Shown piece after piece: positions 23,524 through 33,846 of a DNA stretch of 64,000 bases. The notes beneath the pieces are model-generated. The model was not told the DNA's origin, made no database searches, and saw only the letters and a program-made list of their open reading frames with translations. Every line of letters begins with the position of its first letter. Within the stretch, counting starts at the first letter, position 1. Source of the DNA: Rhizopus sp. PT2906 (taxonomy: Eukaryota; Mucoromycota; Mucoromycetes; Mucorales; Rhizopodaceae); contig JAMYHX010000055.1 in NCBI GenBank assembly GCA_025529335.1, positions 62,001 through 126,000 on the forward strand, written 5' to 3'. Both the position numbers and the translations under genes were made by a program.

Positions 23524-24964
23524 ATGGGTAAGGAGAAGACTCACGTTAACGTTGTCGTTATTGGTCACGTCGATTCTGGTAAATCTACCACTACTGGTCA
23601 CTTGATCTACAAGTGTGGTGGTATTGACAAGCGTACCATTGAAAAGTTCGAAAAGGAAGCCGCTGAACTCGGTAAGGGTTCCTTCAAGTACGCTTGGGTT
23701 CTTGACAAGCTCAAGGCTGAACGTGAACGTGGTATCACCATTGATATTGCTCTCTGGAAGTTCGAAACCCCCAAGTACAATGTTACCGTTATTGATGCTC
23801 CCGGTCACCGTGATTTCATCAAGAACATGATTACTGGTACCTCTCAAGCTGATTGTGGTATCCTTATCATTGCTGCCGGTACTGGTGAATTCGAAGCTGG
23901 TATTTCCAAGGATGGTCAAACCCGTGAACACGCTCTTTTGGCTTTCACCCTCGGTGTCCGTCAATTGATCGTTGCCATTAACAAGATGGATACCACCAAG
24001 TGGTCCGAAGCTCGTTACAACGAAATTGTCAAGGAAGTTTCCTCCTTCATCAAGAAGATTGGTTACAACCCCAAGGCTGTTCCTTTCGTCCCCATCTCTG
24101 GTTGGCACGGTGACAACATGTTGGAAGAATCCAACAACATGCCCTGGTTCAAGGGATGGACCAAGGAAACCAAGGCTGGTAACAAGACTGGTAAGACTCT
24201 CTTGGAAGCCATTGACAACATTGACCCTCCTACTCGTCCTGTTGACAAGCCTCTCCGTCTTCCTCTTCAAGATGTTTACAAGATCGGTGGTATCGGTACT
24301 GTCCCCGTCGGTCGTGTCGAAACTGGTGTCATCAAGGCTGGTATGGTTGTCACCTTCGCTCCCGCTAACGTCACCACTGAAGTTAAGTCCGTCGAAATGC
24401 ACCACGAAACCCTCACTGAAGGTCTTCCCGGTGACAACGTCGGTTTCAACGTCAAGAACGTTTCCGTCAAGGATATCCGTCGTGGTAACGTCTGCTCTGA
24501 CTCCAAGAACGACCCCGCTAAGGAATCTGGCTCTTTCACTGCTCAAGTTATCATCTTGAACCACCCTGGTCAAATTGGTGCCGGTTACGCTCCTGTCTTG
24601 GATTGTCACACTGCTCACATTGCCTGTAAATTCGCTGAATTGATTGAAAAGATCGATCGTCGTTCCGGTAAGTAAAAACATTCAACCAATCAAATTGCTT
24701 TATTAACGGGCTCATTTTGGGGTGTTCGTAGGTAAGAAGCTCGAGGATGCTCCTAAGTTCGTTAAGTCCGGTGACTCTGCTATCGTCAAGATGGTTCCCT
24801 CCAAGCCCATGTGTGTTGAAGCTTACACTGACTATCCTCCTCTCGGTCGTTTCGCCGTCCGTGACATGCGTCAAACCGTTGCTGTCGGTGTCATCAAGGC
24901 TGTTGAAAAGGTTGACAAGGCTGGTAAGACTACCAAGTCTGCTGCCAAGGCTGGCAAGAAATAA
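23524..24964 (+). CDS. TEF1: Translation elongation factor 1-alpha
   Basis: Two exons (23524-24667, 24732-24964) encode 458 residues, the normal family length. All GTPase motifs are present: G1 GHVDSGKST, the switch I region (ERERGITIDI), G3 DAPGHRDF, G4 NKMD and G5 SGW, followed by the two beta-barrel domains and a lysine-rich C-terminus ending AAKAGKK. The protein delivers aminoacyl-tRNA to the ribosome A site in the cytosol. The single intron sits inside the RRSGKK stretch near the 3' end, a placement I associate with mucoralean fungi. Codon use is strongly biased to C-ending and GGT/CGT/AAG codons, unlike neighbours, as expected for a very highly expressed gene. Mucorales usually have several copies; only one is in this window. 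Confidence 0.98.
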
Positions 24965-25055
24965 GCCACCCTTTCTTGTTCATAATTTACAAAATATCTC
25001 TGTGTGTACATGATTTTAAAAAGTGATTTAATATATTGCGCTTTTTGTGGGCTTT

Positions 25056-25061
25056 AATAAA
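25056..25061 (+). terminator. Candidate polyadenylation signal of EF-1alpha
   Basis: AATAAA lies 92 bp after the EF-1alpha stop codon in a T-rich context. It is the best-placed canonical poly(A) hexamer downstream of this gene. Confidence 0.5.
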
Positions 25062-25149
25062 TTATACATATTTAACATCCCAATTTCATTGTATTTTTTC
25101 AATAGTTCTTAAGTCTGTGTGTGGGTTAAAGTGATTGTACATATAGTGA

Positions 25150-26300
25150 TAGTCTTACCCTTTAGCGCCAGAAAATAAGCTATTGCTGCTGGAGGTACTT
25201 GTGGCGTCAATATACAACTTTATATTACCCAAGCCTCTGCATAATAAGGTATCCTTTGATATAAGAAATGAATTTATCATAATTACACGTGAGCTAAGTG
25301 GTCTTTGTTGATAAATTGACAGCATAAAATTAAAATAACAACACTTCTTTTTATCTCTTCTTGAAAAGAAACAAAACAAGTCGGTAACTTTATAAAGCCA
25401 TGCTTAGCGTGGCGCCACACATTCAAAGGTTTTGTTGGGCTTCATCATAGGAAACAATCTACCAAAAGAAAAAAACTATACAGCACGCAATAAACGGTGA
25501 AATCCTTTTCATGCAACAAGCAAGGAAATTTGATGAAAAGCAAAAGGAAATAACTCCTATAGAGGATACTTTGGAGATAAGCAACCTCACAGTAGTAGCG
25601 TATCATAACATTAACTTGACAACAAATGACAATGCCTTCATTAAAGATTCTATTGCTAAAACAACCGGAAGAATGAACTGGGGCATTGCTATGAACAAGG
25701 AAAAGAAAAAAAAAAAGTTTTTTTTTTATCGAATTATACAACTTGGAAATCATTAAAAGCATCCTACAATAGAAAATCAAAGATGATGAAAAGAAAGAGA
25801 GCTTTAACACTCTGTCAGTCAAGCAGCGCTCAGATTTGCGCGCGTTGCTATCTGGAGTCATAAACACTATCAACTTTGATTACAGAGATGAAGTAGAGAT
25901 GATTGATGAGGCGGAAGTTAAAGGAACTACTACAACAATATAAAAGTTTTATATATAATCACTACCTCGACGAAAGATGGGTTGTCATAAAAGAAAAATC
26001 GCGCTCTTTTTATAGCAAAAACAACGACAATAAAAAAAAAATTTGAACATTACATGTACCAGAAAATAGGGCGCTTCTTCTCCTACACATGTGGAGTTAC
26101 TATACAACTTCACACTACCAAAGGGTATACCTAACCTATGGCAGCCTAGTGGGATATTCTTTGGTATAAACACGAATTTATCATAATTGCACATGGATAA
26201 CCTTGCATCTTTGTTGACAACATAAAATTAGAATAAAAACTTCTTCTGTCTCTTCTTTTTGAAACTTTATAAAAGTTGTAATCTACATCAAACAATATTA
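25150..26300. repeat. Diverged direct duplication with decayed coding-like sequence
   Basis: Two blocks about 890 bp apart (about 25155-25410 and 26045-26330) align along their length. Shared strings on the minus strand include AATTATGATAAATTC and AAGTTGTATA, and on the plus strand a GCTTA-x-x-GTG block. Each copy is rearranged and has no intact frame. Between them, plus-strand frames at 25511-25700 (MQQARKFDEKQKEITPIED...) and 25765-25942 (...SVKQRSDLRALLSGV, ending TTTTI stop) look like real former coding exons. I do not recognise the family. It may be an old transposable element or a decayed tandem gene pair. Confidence 0.4.
25511..25942 (+). pseudogene. Coding-like remnant, family unknown
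   Basis: An 81-codon frame (25511-25756) and a second frame ending at 25942 read like two exons of one acidic, helical protein (NTINFDYRDEVEMIDEAEV near the end). Between them lie an A-rich then T-rich tract and a CCTACAATAG acceptor-like site, but no clean in-frame junction. It sits inside the diverged duplication. It may be a decayed host gene or transposon gene. Confidence 0.25.
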
Positions 26301-26330
26301 AAATATTTAGGTTCCTGGGCAAGCTTAATG

Positions 26331-26807
26331 TGATGCTACATATTGATAAGTTTAGTTGATAGCATTACAGGCAGTGGGTGGAAGTAGAATAAAATATGCA
26401 TCGTTACCTGACTCATTTGCTTGTGTGTATAATGAAACTGTACACTATACTTATATACTTAAACAAGTATACATTATGCTCAAAGAGTATGATGCATTTT
26501 ACAAAATCTTAAAGTTCATATGTAACAAGTCAGAGCGAAAGTTTATGTAACACAAAGAACAATCAATTTCAAAGATGCCAGTTGGGAATCATCGAATAGC
26601 TTAAAAGCTATTTAAAGACTTTAACCTTTCTTCTTCTTGTATACTTTGTTTTTTAAAAATACAGTGACTTCTCTCCACTCACTTTTTTAAAGTTTCTTTC
26701 ACCTGGGGAAAGATTTTAGCTTTTAAGACAACAGAAAACTCTTCAAGAAACGATTGCTACTACTTCTTCAGCAGCTGATCTTCTTTCGGCGGGAACCATA
26801 GTACATA
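26331..26807. other. No gene seen; one coding-like short frame
   Basis: The plus-strand frame at 26356-26550 (SLPDSFACVYNETVHYTYIL within it) has somewhat protein-like composition but no partner exon and no recognised family. The rest is T-rich non-coding sequence up to the MITE. Confidence 0.3.
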
Positions 26808-27011
26808 CAGTAGATTCTCGGTTACGGAATATAGCAATACGGAATATTCGCGATAATGGAATGCCGTTTTCGAAGGACTTCACAGCCACCGTTTTGAACC
26901 TCCTGCGATATTCATCTGGGTTGTCGATGTATAAGCTTTATTATGGAATATCCTTGATCATGGAATGTCATTCGTGCCCCCAATAGCTATCCCGTAATCG
27001 AGAGTTTGCTG
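26808..27011. mobile_element. Pogo/Tigger-like MITE, 204 bp, TA target duplication
   Basis: The left end reads CAGTAGATTCTCGGTTACGG. The right end is the reverse complement of CAGCAAACTCTCGATTACGG. So the termini are about 25-bp inverted repeats with 4-5 mismatches, both starting CAG. Each end is flanked by TA (26806-26807 and 27012-27013), as for Tc1/mariner/pogo insertions. The interior also has repeated TTACGGAATA / TGGAATG motifs and no coding capacity. It would have been moved by a pogo-type transposase elsewhere in the genome; the mariner transposase at 59.9 kb is a different subfamily on sequence grounds. Confidence 0.75.
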
Positions 27012-27013
27012 TA

Positions 27014-27739
27014 AGTTTTGTTTATTATCCTTCATCATTGACCTAACTAACCCATCTATAACCAGGTCAGAAGAAAGGATGCTTCCATCAAATTGGATGG
27101 AAATCAATTGCTCTACCTGCGCAATTACATATGCCGACGTTCTCAAATTGAGCAAATGGGTTTAAATGGCAAGGATAAAGTAATATTTGGTCTTTCAAAA
27201 GCTTTTACGGGCCATCTTAAACTTGATGGAGCCTTGCTGATCGTCGCACTCGCTTTTAGAAGGAAAACCACAGAAGTTGAAAGCTTGGAGGAATGGTGGA
27301 CTGGTAGCCAATCTTTGCGGTATATTCTACGCGCATGAGGAAATACACGAGAAGTTTAATGCTATGAGCACTTTCTCTGCTGGTTTAAATGCTTTTTTAT
27401 GCTGTCTATGATTACGAAGATGAGGATAAAAGCTCGTGGTGGACCCACCAAATACTAAGGCAATAAAAATCCAAAGATTGCTTCACAACTCTCATTTTTT
27501 TTTTGGATATTCTAATGCAGATGATCTTTCTTCTTCACTTTCCTTATTTTATAACTGTAACAAAGATACGGAAGGGCCACTTTCTTTATTCCTAGATCTT
27601 TATCAGCAACAAAAAAGACTGACTTTTAAAAAACGGAGCATACTTTTTCGAGGGCACTGTACATGCACCCTTCGAAAACTCAGCTCTATGACTTGCGTTT
27701 GAAGCTGATGTCGTGTACACTTTTTTCTTTAATAATAAT
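27014..27739. other. Upstream region of the UCH gene with weak frames
   Basis: Short frames at 27093-27338 (+) and 27436-27702 (+) have no recognised family. The first has protein-like stretches (LRNYICRRSQIEQMGLNGK) and may be another remnant of the decayed sequence to its left. The last 100 bp should include the UCH promoter. Confidence 0.35.
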
Positions 27740-28772
27740 ATGGCTGACGAAGGAAATTGGTGCTTGATTGAAAGCGATCCTGGTAAATCAAATGAGTATA
27801 GCTTAAGAAGAACTATTTCTAATTCAACAAAGGTGTTTTTACCGAACTCATTTCAAATATGGGCTGTCGAGGTGTACAAGTGGAAGAAATATGGAGTTTA
27901 GATGAAGGAACAATGGGAGAACTAAAGTAAAGAATTGTCTAAATCACTTGGACAGACTTACTAAATTCAATAACAAACTAGACCTGTCTATGGTCTGATA
28001 TTTTTATTTAAATGGCAAAACAACAGAAACCATCAAAATGATCTACCTCCTCCTGATATGACCGCCGATCACGTCTTTTTTGCTAATCAGGTCATCACTA
28101 ATGCATGTGCAACTCAAGCTATCTTGTCTATTCTGTTAAACAGAGATGATATCGATATTGGTCAAGAATTGAAGAACTTTAAAGAATTCACGCAGGACTT
28201 CCCGCCTGATGTAAGCGCATAGCAGAATACAGCTTCAGGAAGACACTAAACATTATTAGATGAAAGGATTGGCAATATCCAACAGTGACCTTATACGATC
28301 CGTACACAACAGCTTTGCTCGTTCAGATCCGTTTGTTAATGAAATCGTTGATCCTGATGCTGGAAAAGATCAAGATGTGTATCACTTTATTGCCTATTTG
28401 CCTAAACATGGAGCACTTTACGAATTGGACGGATTGAGCAGTGGACCTGTGAACTTGGGTGCCTGTGACGAAAATGATTGGGTACGCAAGGCGAATGAAG
28501 CAATCATGAAGCGAATGGAGCAGTATGGAGCATCAGAGTTACACTTTAGCTTGATGGCACTGACAAAAGACCGTATTGAGTTGTATGAGGAGCAGATTGA
28601 AGAATTGGATGGCTTAATTCTATCTCTGTCAGAAGATGCAGTAGAAGAACGAAACAGGTTGAACAGTGAGCGTAGTGTGTTGACTCATAAGCTACAGATT
28701 GAGAAAGAAAAGAGACAAAGATGGCATGTAAGTGATAATAGCGTACATTTTATCTTTCATCAGCTTAATGCG

Positions 28773-28812
<40 letters not shown>

Positions 28813-28966
28813 GCGTTTATAGAGAGAAAATGCGCTACGAAAGCACAACTTTATTCCATTGATATACAACTTATTAAGACATCTTGCTGAAAAAGACCAA
28901 TTGAAATCACTGGTGACAAAAGCAAAAGAAAAAGCCGCTACATCAGCAGCCTCAAAAAAGCAATAA
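27740..28966 (+). CDS. Ubiquitin C-terminal hydrolase, UCHL5/UCH37 (Uch2) type
   Basis: Five exons (27740-27782, 27833-27926, 27982-28210, 28260-28727, 28823-28966) encode 325 residues. The peptidase C12 domain covers about residues 6-225. It has the start NWCLIESDPGVFTELI, the active-site cysteine in VITNACATQAILS, the catalytic histidine in DVYHFIAYLP and the aspartate in LYELDGL. A coiled segment and a C-terminal ULD-like region (RKHNFIPLIYNLLRHLAEK) follow, ending in a K/A tail, as in UCH37. Family members remove ubiquitin from chains at the 26S proteasome, docking through an Rpn13-type receptor. Intron 4 contains a pure T tract of about 36 bp. It converges on the F-box gene with 134 bp between stops. 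Confidence 0.95.
28776..28811. repeat. Poly-T tract in UCH intron 4
   Basis: About 36 consecutive T residues lie between donor and acceptor, in the sense strand, so the intron RNA has a poly-U run just upstream of its 3' splice site. Confidence 0.9.
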
Positions 28967-29100
28967 ATATACTGATTTGATATCTTGTTTAGTATAGGCC
29001 CTAAGGCTACTTAAACTATAATAAATAGATGGTATTGAAATAACACTATTAGATAAACTACATAGACTTTTATTGCTCTGTCAGTGTAGCCTTCAATATA

Positions 29101-30897
29101 TTATAAAAATAAAGAACACTTTTTAAGCTGGCACTCCACAATAGAAGAAGTATCATAATCAATAGACAATGAAAAATAATCAATAGACTGACAATCGAGA
29201 GTAATTACAAAATGGGGACAGTCTTTAAATGGCTCATATTCCCTTATTATTCCATTTTCTGATGTCATGTCTATAAAGCACTGTTTCTTTCCTGACTTCT
29301 TTGTTGTAACTATCAAAATCGCGTGCTTCATTGAGTTGCTTTTGTCATGACTACATGAGTATTCACACTTATGCAACTGGAGGCTAAAGTGATCAAAAGA
29401 AGTGTCTGGCATTTCTATTATATATCTAGTTGTCTTTTGGGCGGATTTATGCGAGATGATTAAATTGTGTAATGCTGGTAGTAGGCGTGCATAAGCAGCA
29501 AGTGATCCATTCTCTACTTCTTGTACATCCAATGAGAGCGTTTTCACAGAAGAATTTAATGGAACCCCTGCTGTCATTGCTGCTCTTGACGGTAAGTATA
29601 AGCGATCAGTGTCAAGATGGAAAGTCTGCAGCTCTTTACACGCTTCAAGGCTATCTTCAATCCACTCTATGGCATCATTGGGTTTCACCAAATATTCTAA
29701 GGAGTAGCTCTTTATGTTTTGATAATAATCACTAAATATTCGTTTGAGCCTTTCTCTCTCTTCTTTTGCGTCTGTTTCACATTTGAATTCCATTGCGTTT
29801 TTATAAAGAGTAAGTTCTGAAGTTCTGTAGCCTACACGAATAAAGATGTCTGTATTGGGTGTAAATTTTATGTAGTTTTCAACCAAAGGGGATCCAATTG
29901 GTGCATAGAATTCGTAATCATGAAATCTAGTCAGGTATTTCATCAGCTCATCTCCATTTTCTGCAAAGTAACTTTCTACGTCGGCTATCCAGTTATAAAA
30001 CAGTACTATATCATAACAAAGTTTCAAGGTGAGATCGTCTACGTTGGGGAACTTGTGCATAACATAACGAATGACATCTTTATGAAAGAGGAGTGTCACA
30101 TCTAGCTTCTTGACTTTATTGTGTGGCTGGATTGAAGACATATCGTAGTTCTCCGAATAATTATCTGGTATACTTATGTACCACTCAGATTTGTTACAAT
30201 GTGAGCTTAAAGTCGTTAAATTTGGGCAACACTGAATAATCTCATCATATTCCATGAGAGTTGAAGAACAAACGTCATACACAGCCAAGTGTGTCAAGTT
30301 GCTAAAGGTTGATAACTGAGGGGCTAAAGCAGCAGCATCGGAGAGATATCGTGGCCAATACAAATGAGTCAATGTCTGGCGACAAGCAACGGCAATCTCG
30401 ATGTAGTAAGGAAGTCCATCTTCCTTCACTAATTCAGGCCTCGTAGGATAGGGGAGCTCTTTGATGCCTTGCCAGCATGTTGTTGTAATAGTACCAAGAG
30501 CAAGCCATTGATCACGTCCAGTAAGCTCACCTTTAACGCGGTCTACATTTGGGCAGACTTTGGCAAGCTCAAAAAGATTCTGCGAAGGGAAGTACCAAAT
30601 TGTTGATAGAAAGTCTTCTAACGTTTTTCTAAATCTACCGCTTGCGTTGCCATAAAAAGTTATCGTTTTAGTAAACCGTCCTGAATGACTATTTTGCATA
30701 CACTTGATGAACTTCTCGATTATGGTGGCGCTACCCAATGTGATTTCACCATATAGATATCCTCTTGCAGCCTGACTCCAACTTTTACAAGCCAACTGAG
30801 ACTGTGCTAACCAACTTGGCTTGTATCTCCAATCTTGTTTAACATAATTGAATATTTTTTCCAGAATCTCAACAGGAAGTTCACGCCAGTTTGACAT
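29101..30897 (-). CDS. F-box protein with leucine-rich C-terminal region
   Basis: Single 598-residue frame without introns. The F-box lies at about residues 4-50 (WRELPVEILEKIFNYV, then SQLACKSWSQAARGYLYGEI), the Skp1-contact signature. The remainder is irregular leucine-rich sequence with repeated L-x-x-L-x-L/CPNL-type segments (CPNVDRVKGEL, CPNLTTLSSHC) and an aromatic/charged C-terminus. It would serve as the substrate receptor of an SCF ubiquitin ligase; its target is unknown. Length and plan match the F-box gene at 3866-5629, though clear sequence identity is limited. It lies convergent to the UCH gene, so two ubiquitin-pathway genes are neighbours, possibly by chance. Confidence 0.88.
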   Translation of the reverse strand: MSNWRELPVEILEKIFNYVKQDWRYKPSWLAQSQLACKSWSQAARGYLYGEITLGSATIIEKFIKCMQNSHSGRFTKTITFYGNASGRFRKTLEDFLSTIWYFPSQNLFELAKVCPNVDRVKGELTGRDQWLALGTITTTCWQGIKELPYPTRPELVKEDGLPYYIEIAVACRQTLTHLYWPRYLSDAAALAPQLSTFSNLTHLAVYDVCSSTLMEYDEIIQCCPNLTTLSSHCNKSEWYISIPDNYSENYDMSSIQPHNKVKKLDVTLLFHKDVIRYVMHKFPNVDDLTLKLCYDIVLFYNWIADVESYFAENGDELMKYLTRFHDYEFYAPIGSPLVENYIKFTPNTDIFIRVGYRTSELTLYKNAMEFKCETDAKEERERLKRIFSDYYQNIKSYSLEYLVKPNDAIEWIEDSLEACKELQTFHLDTDRLYLPSRAAMTAGVPLNSSVKTLSLDVQEVENGSLAAYARLLPALHNLIISHKSAQKTTRYIIEMPDTSFDHFSLQLHKCEYSCSHDKSNSMKHAILIVTTKKSGKKQCFIDMTSENGIIREYEPFKDCPHFVITLDCQSIDYFSLSIDYDTSSIVECQLKKCSLFL

Positions 30898-32576
30898 TTT
30901 TATGTTATCAGCAATAAAAGGCTATTTTCTTTACAGAAAAGAAAGATAGGAAAACAAAAAAAAGAGGGCTGTGCAAACAACTATATAAACAACCATAAAC
31001 ACGAAAAAATCACATGATCTCAAAGAAAAGCCAACTTATTTTAAGGCTTTTTATTTATTTTTACTAGCCAAAAAAAAGTATATTTTGATAAGGAAGCTTT
31101 ATTTCATAGCGTATATTGTCACAAACTTAGTTACTAATGTTTGCGAAGTTTTTAGGACGTTCTACCCCTATCGTTTTAATACCAATTTCCACGGTGTTAC
31201 AAGGCACGACGCAGTGTGAACGTTGAAGGATGGTAATAAAACAAAGGTAAAAACATCCCCCGCTTTGAATTTGAAAGCTAGAGTCAGTAGGCGGATCTAT
31301 TTTATTTTTTTCATTTACATTAATTTATAGCTCACCCTGTTGCATTGTAGCCACAATCACAAGGGGCAGCGTTTCCGAAGTAATAAAGGTTAGTCACCGA
31401 AGTAACTTTATAAAAATTGTAATAAGCTAATCCCTCCCTTCTGAGAGAAAGTCTACCTACTTCCTCAAGCATCATAAAGGTTCAGGCAAGCCGGAAAAGC
31501 TTGAGAAAAAAAAAAAAAAAAATAGAGTGAAAAAAGATCTTCTTTTATACTTTTTTGTCTGTTTACATCTGTGGCTTTGAAAGATAAAAAAGGGCGATCC
31601 AGATTTGGAACTGCTGCATGAATTTTTTGTTGGCTGAGAAGCCGATATAGAGCTAGATTTTGAAGGAACGCATGTTTGAATATCCCTGAGCACTCTTGAG
31701 CACCTTTCAACATGCGTGAACACGCTTAAATATTCTTGAAAGCAGTCTTGAACACCCTTGAACATACTCAATATAAATGATTAATAAATCTTGAGCGTTG
31801 CTTTGAATTTACTAAAAGCTTATTTAACTCATCATTTTAACCTTCCATCTATGAAATCAGACCTGTAAACATATGAGAATGATTAAGTATACCTAAAACT
31901 ATTGTTGTAGCTTATTCTTGTTAAATCTAGCAAGATTTGTAATAGTCAACCATAAGTAAATAATTGACAAATCAGGATATCGTTGATAAGTCTCGGCATA
32001 AAAATATAGTATGCTGCAAGTCCTTGTGTAATAAATATCCAAGACATCTGCTGAAGTAAATAACGAAAATGTGATGGTATAACGCCCCCTTAAGTCGCCT
32101 TATTTTCAATATATATAACAAAAGCACACACAAACACACAAATACATATATTCTTCATATTGTCTTGGCAAGCATCTATTCAACTTTTTTTTGGATGAGT
32201 CTTGCTGATTTTAGTTCCATTATTGCTCTATATGACTAAATAAGATGTTGGGACGGGTGACCACCACATCTTTATTGTTCACTCGGATGTGGTGGTATGT
32301 TTTTCCGGTGGAGGTAGTATTTGCCGCTCTGTACTGTCAAAGTGTTGTAGGTCGATCTAAGCGATTGTGCTTTATATCTCTTGATATCAACACCGATGCA
32401 TTTCATGTAGCTCTTAACTCCAATTAAATAGCCGTACTAGGCAAGACGAAACGAACAGGAGCTGCATACTGTATTGTAAAGCATCGGTTTCGCTCATGCT
32501 GAGATGAAAAAGGGGACTTGAGGCGTCTATGAAATTTCCTTTTTTGGTCTTTTTCTTTTCCTTCAATCTTTTCAAC
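30898..32576. other. Intergenic, no intact gene seen
   Basis: About 1.68 kb between the F-box gene start and APC11. Contents include an A-rich stretch near 31505-31522, the degenerate repeat at 31677-31770, and weak frames such as 32245-32427 (+) that I do not consider real. Confidence 0.45.
31677..31770. repeat. Degenerate short tandem repeat (TTGAACAC-like)
   Basis: About eight imperfect 10-12-bp units related to CTTGAACACC / CTTGAGCACC follow one another. No coding role is evident. Confidence 0.4.
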
Positions 32577-32846
32577 ATGAAAATAAAAGTGAAATCTTGG
32601 AATATGGTCGCTCAATGGTCTTGGGATGTAAAAGAAGACGATGATGTATGTGGGATTTGCCATTCAGAATATGATGCATGTTGTCCAACTTGCAAGATGC
32701 CAGGAGACGAATGTCCTTTGATCTGGGGCGAATGTACACACGTTTTTCATTTACATTGTATCATGACTTGGTTTCAGAATTCGACGCATGGAGAACGATG
32801 TCCTATGGATCGACAGCCATGGAACACAGCTAGTGCATCAAATTAA
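32577..32846 (+). CDS. APC11: Anaphase-promoting complex RING-H2 subunit Apc11
   Basis: Intronless, 89 residues, the usual Apc11 size. It starts MKIKVKSWNMVAQWSWDV and has the RING-H2 order: CGIC, the inserted CCPTCKMPGDECPL loop that binds an extra zinc, then CTHVFHLHCI, and CPMDRQPW. Apc11 with Apc2 forms the catalytic core of the APC/C ubiquitin ligase, which triggers anaphase and mitotic exit. The last zinc ligand of the RING is Asp (CPMD) rather than Cys (CPMC). Aspartate is a known zinc ligand at this position in the related Rbx1, so activity is likely kept. An upstream in-frame ATG at 32529 would add a hydrophobic 16-residue leader and is less likely. Confidence 0.95.
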   Translation: MKIKVKSWNMVAQWSWDVKEDDDVCGICHSEYDACCPTCKMPGDECPLIWGECTHVFHLHCIMTWFQNSTHGERCPMDRQPWNTASASN

Positions 32847-33846
32847 ATATCACTACAGCATCAAGTAAAGCATTAGATACAGCTACTTTATCACTGTTTA
32901 TTGTAAGCCTCAGCGTACATGTAGAGAACACGAAAAAAGTGTAGTTTGAATACGTTATTAAGACTATGAAGAACGAAGGAATACAACATGCTGCTTATGA
33001 TCATTGGCTAATTATATAATAAAAGCCTTGACTTATTTCATTATATTAATATATGAAAAAAAAAGTAAAGCTGCCACTGATTATGATGTACAAAGGCCAG
33101 AAAGACGCCCTGCTTTGTATTATACTGAAGAAATATATAAGCATTTACAAGCCTCACATATAGGTGATACATCCATGACTTTGCAAACCGTAATGTCAAT
33201 ATCTGGGGTCAATGAAAAGCCATATTCTTTATCTAAGAACTTTAGTAGCAAATTAAAAGTGTCTAATGAATAAACACAATTTACAAAGGTTGTTATCTTT
33301 CTAATTACTTTATACATACAAATATATACAGCTTACTCTGAAAGATGATGTTTGTTTGAATTAATGCAAGTGGTACAATAGCGCATCAGAAATCTGTTTC
33401 CAAAATCAAAACTGGGCTCCATTTTCCTTATTAACCCAAAGTGAATGAATTGATTGCGTATACCCACTTCCCTAGTTGGGAGTGGTGTTTCGGAGCAAAT
33501 AAGCAATGCATCACGCAGTAATGTGTGCTTTTATGCGTACGGCTTTTAATTTTGATGCATGGTTTCTCATTAGAACAATGATAAAAAAAAACAAAGCAAA
33601 TGTTCATTTTGATTAATAATATTTATCCTAGTTCTATGTTGTATCCTTTATTGTACACCACATCCTTTATTCAACCCTTCATGGCACCATGTCCGCAATG
33701 CCGCACCTTCTTTACTAAGCAGATCCGTGTAACCATAGGCTATCCTTTTCATGCAACAAGTAAAGGTGTATATAAAGGTAGCTTTCTTTCGTAAAAAGGT
33801 TTCAGTATACAAAAACCAAAAAAGTATATCAATCAAAGGAAAACAT
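32847..33846. other. Intergenic, no intact gene seen
   Basis: About 1 kb. A plus-strand frame at 33004-33273 has a protein-like second half (ATDYDVQRPERRPALYY) but no recognised family and no clear partner exon. A small GC-containing palindrome lies at about 33466-33487. Promoter sequence for the NmrA-like gene is expected near 33700-33840. Confidence 0.35.

Noticed and set aside
23972..24559. 195-codon plus-strand frame inside EF-1alpha
   Set aside because: Another shadow of the EF-1alpha codon bias, rich in S, L and P, with no domain.
23506..24681. 391-codon open frame on the minus strand
   Set aside because: It is the antisense of EF-1alpha. The strong codon bias of that gene removes stop codons on the opposite strand; no family features are seen.
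31465..31771. Two overlapping minus-strand frames
   Set aside because: They lie on the degenerate short repeat and an A-rich run; the composition is not protein-like.
32245..32427. 60-codon frame upstream of APC11
   Set aside because: No family, no partner exon, no coding signal beyond an open frame.
33466..33487. Small palindrome (CCACTTCCC...GGGAGTGG)
   Set aside because: Too short and not T-tailed or placed like a known regulatory RNA; probably chance.
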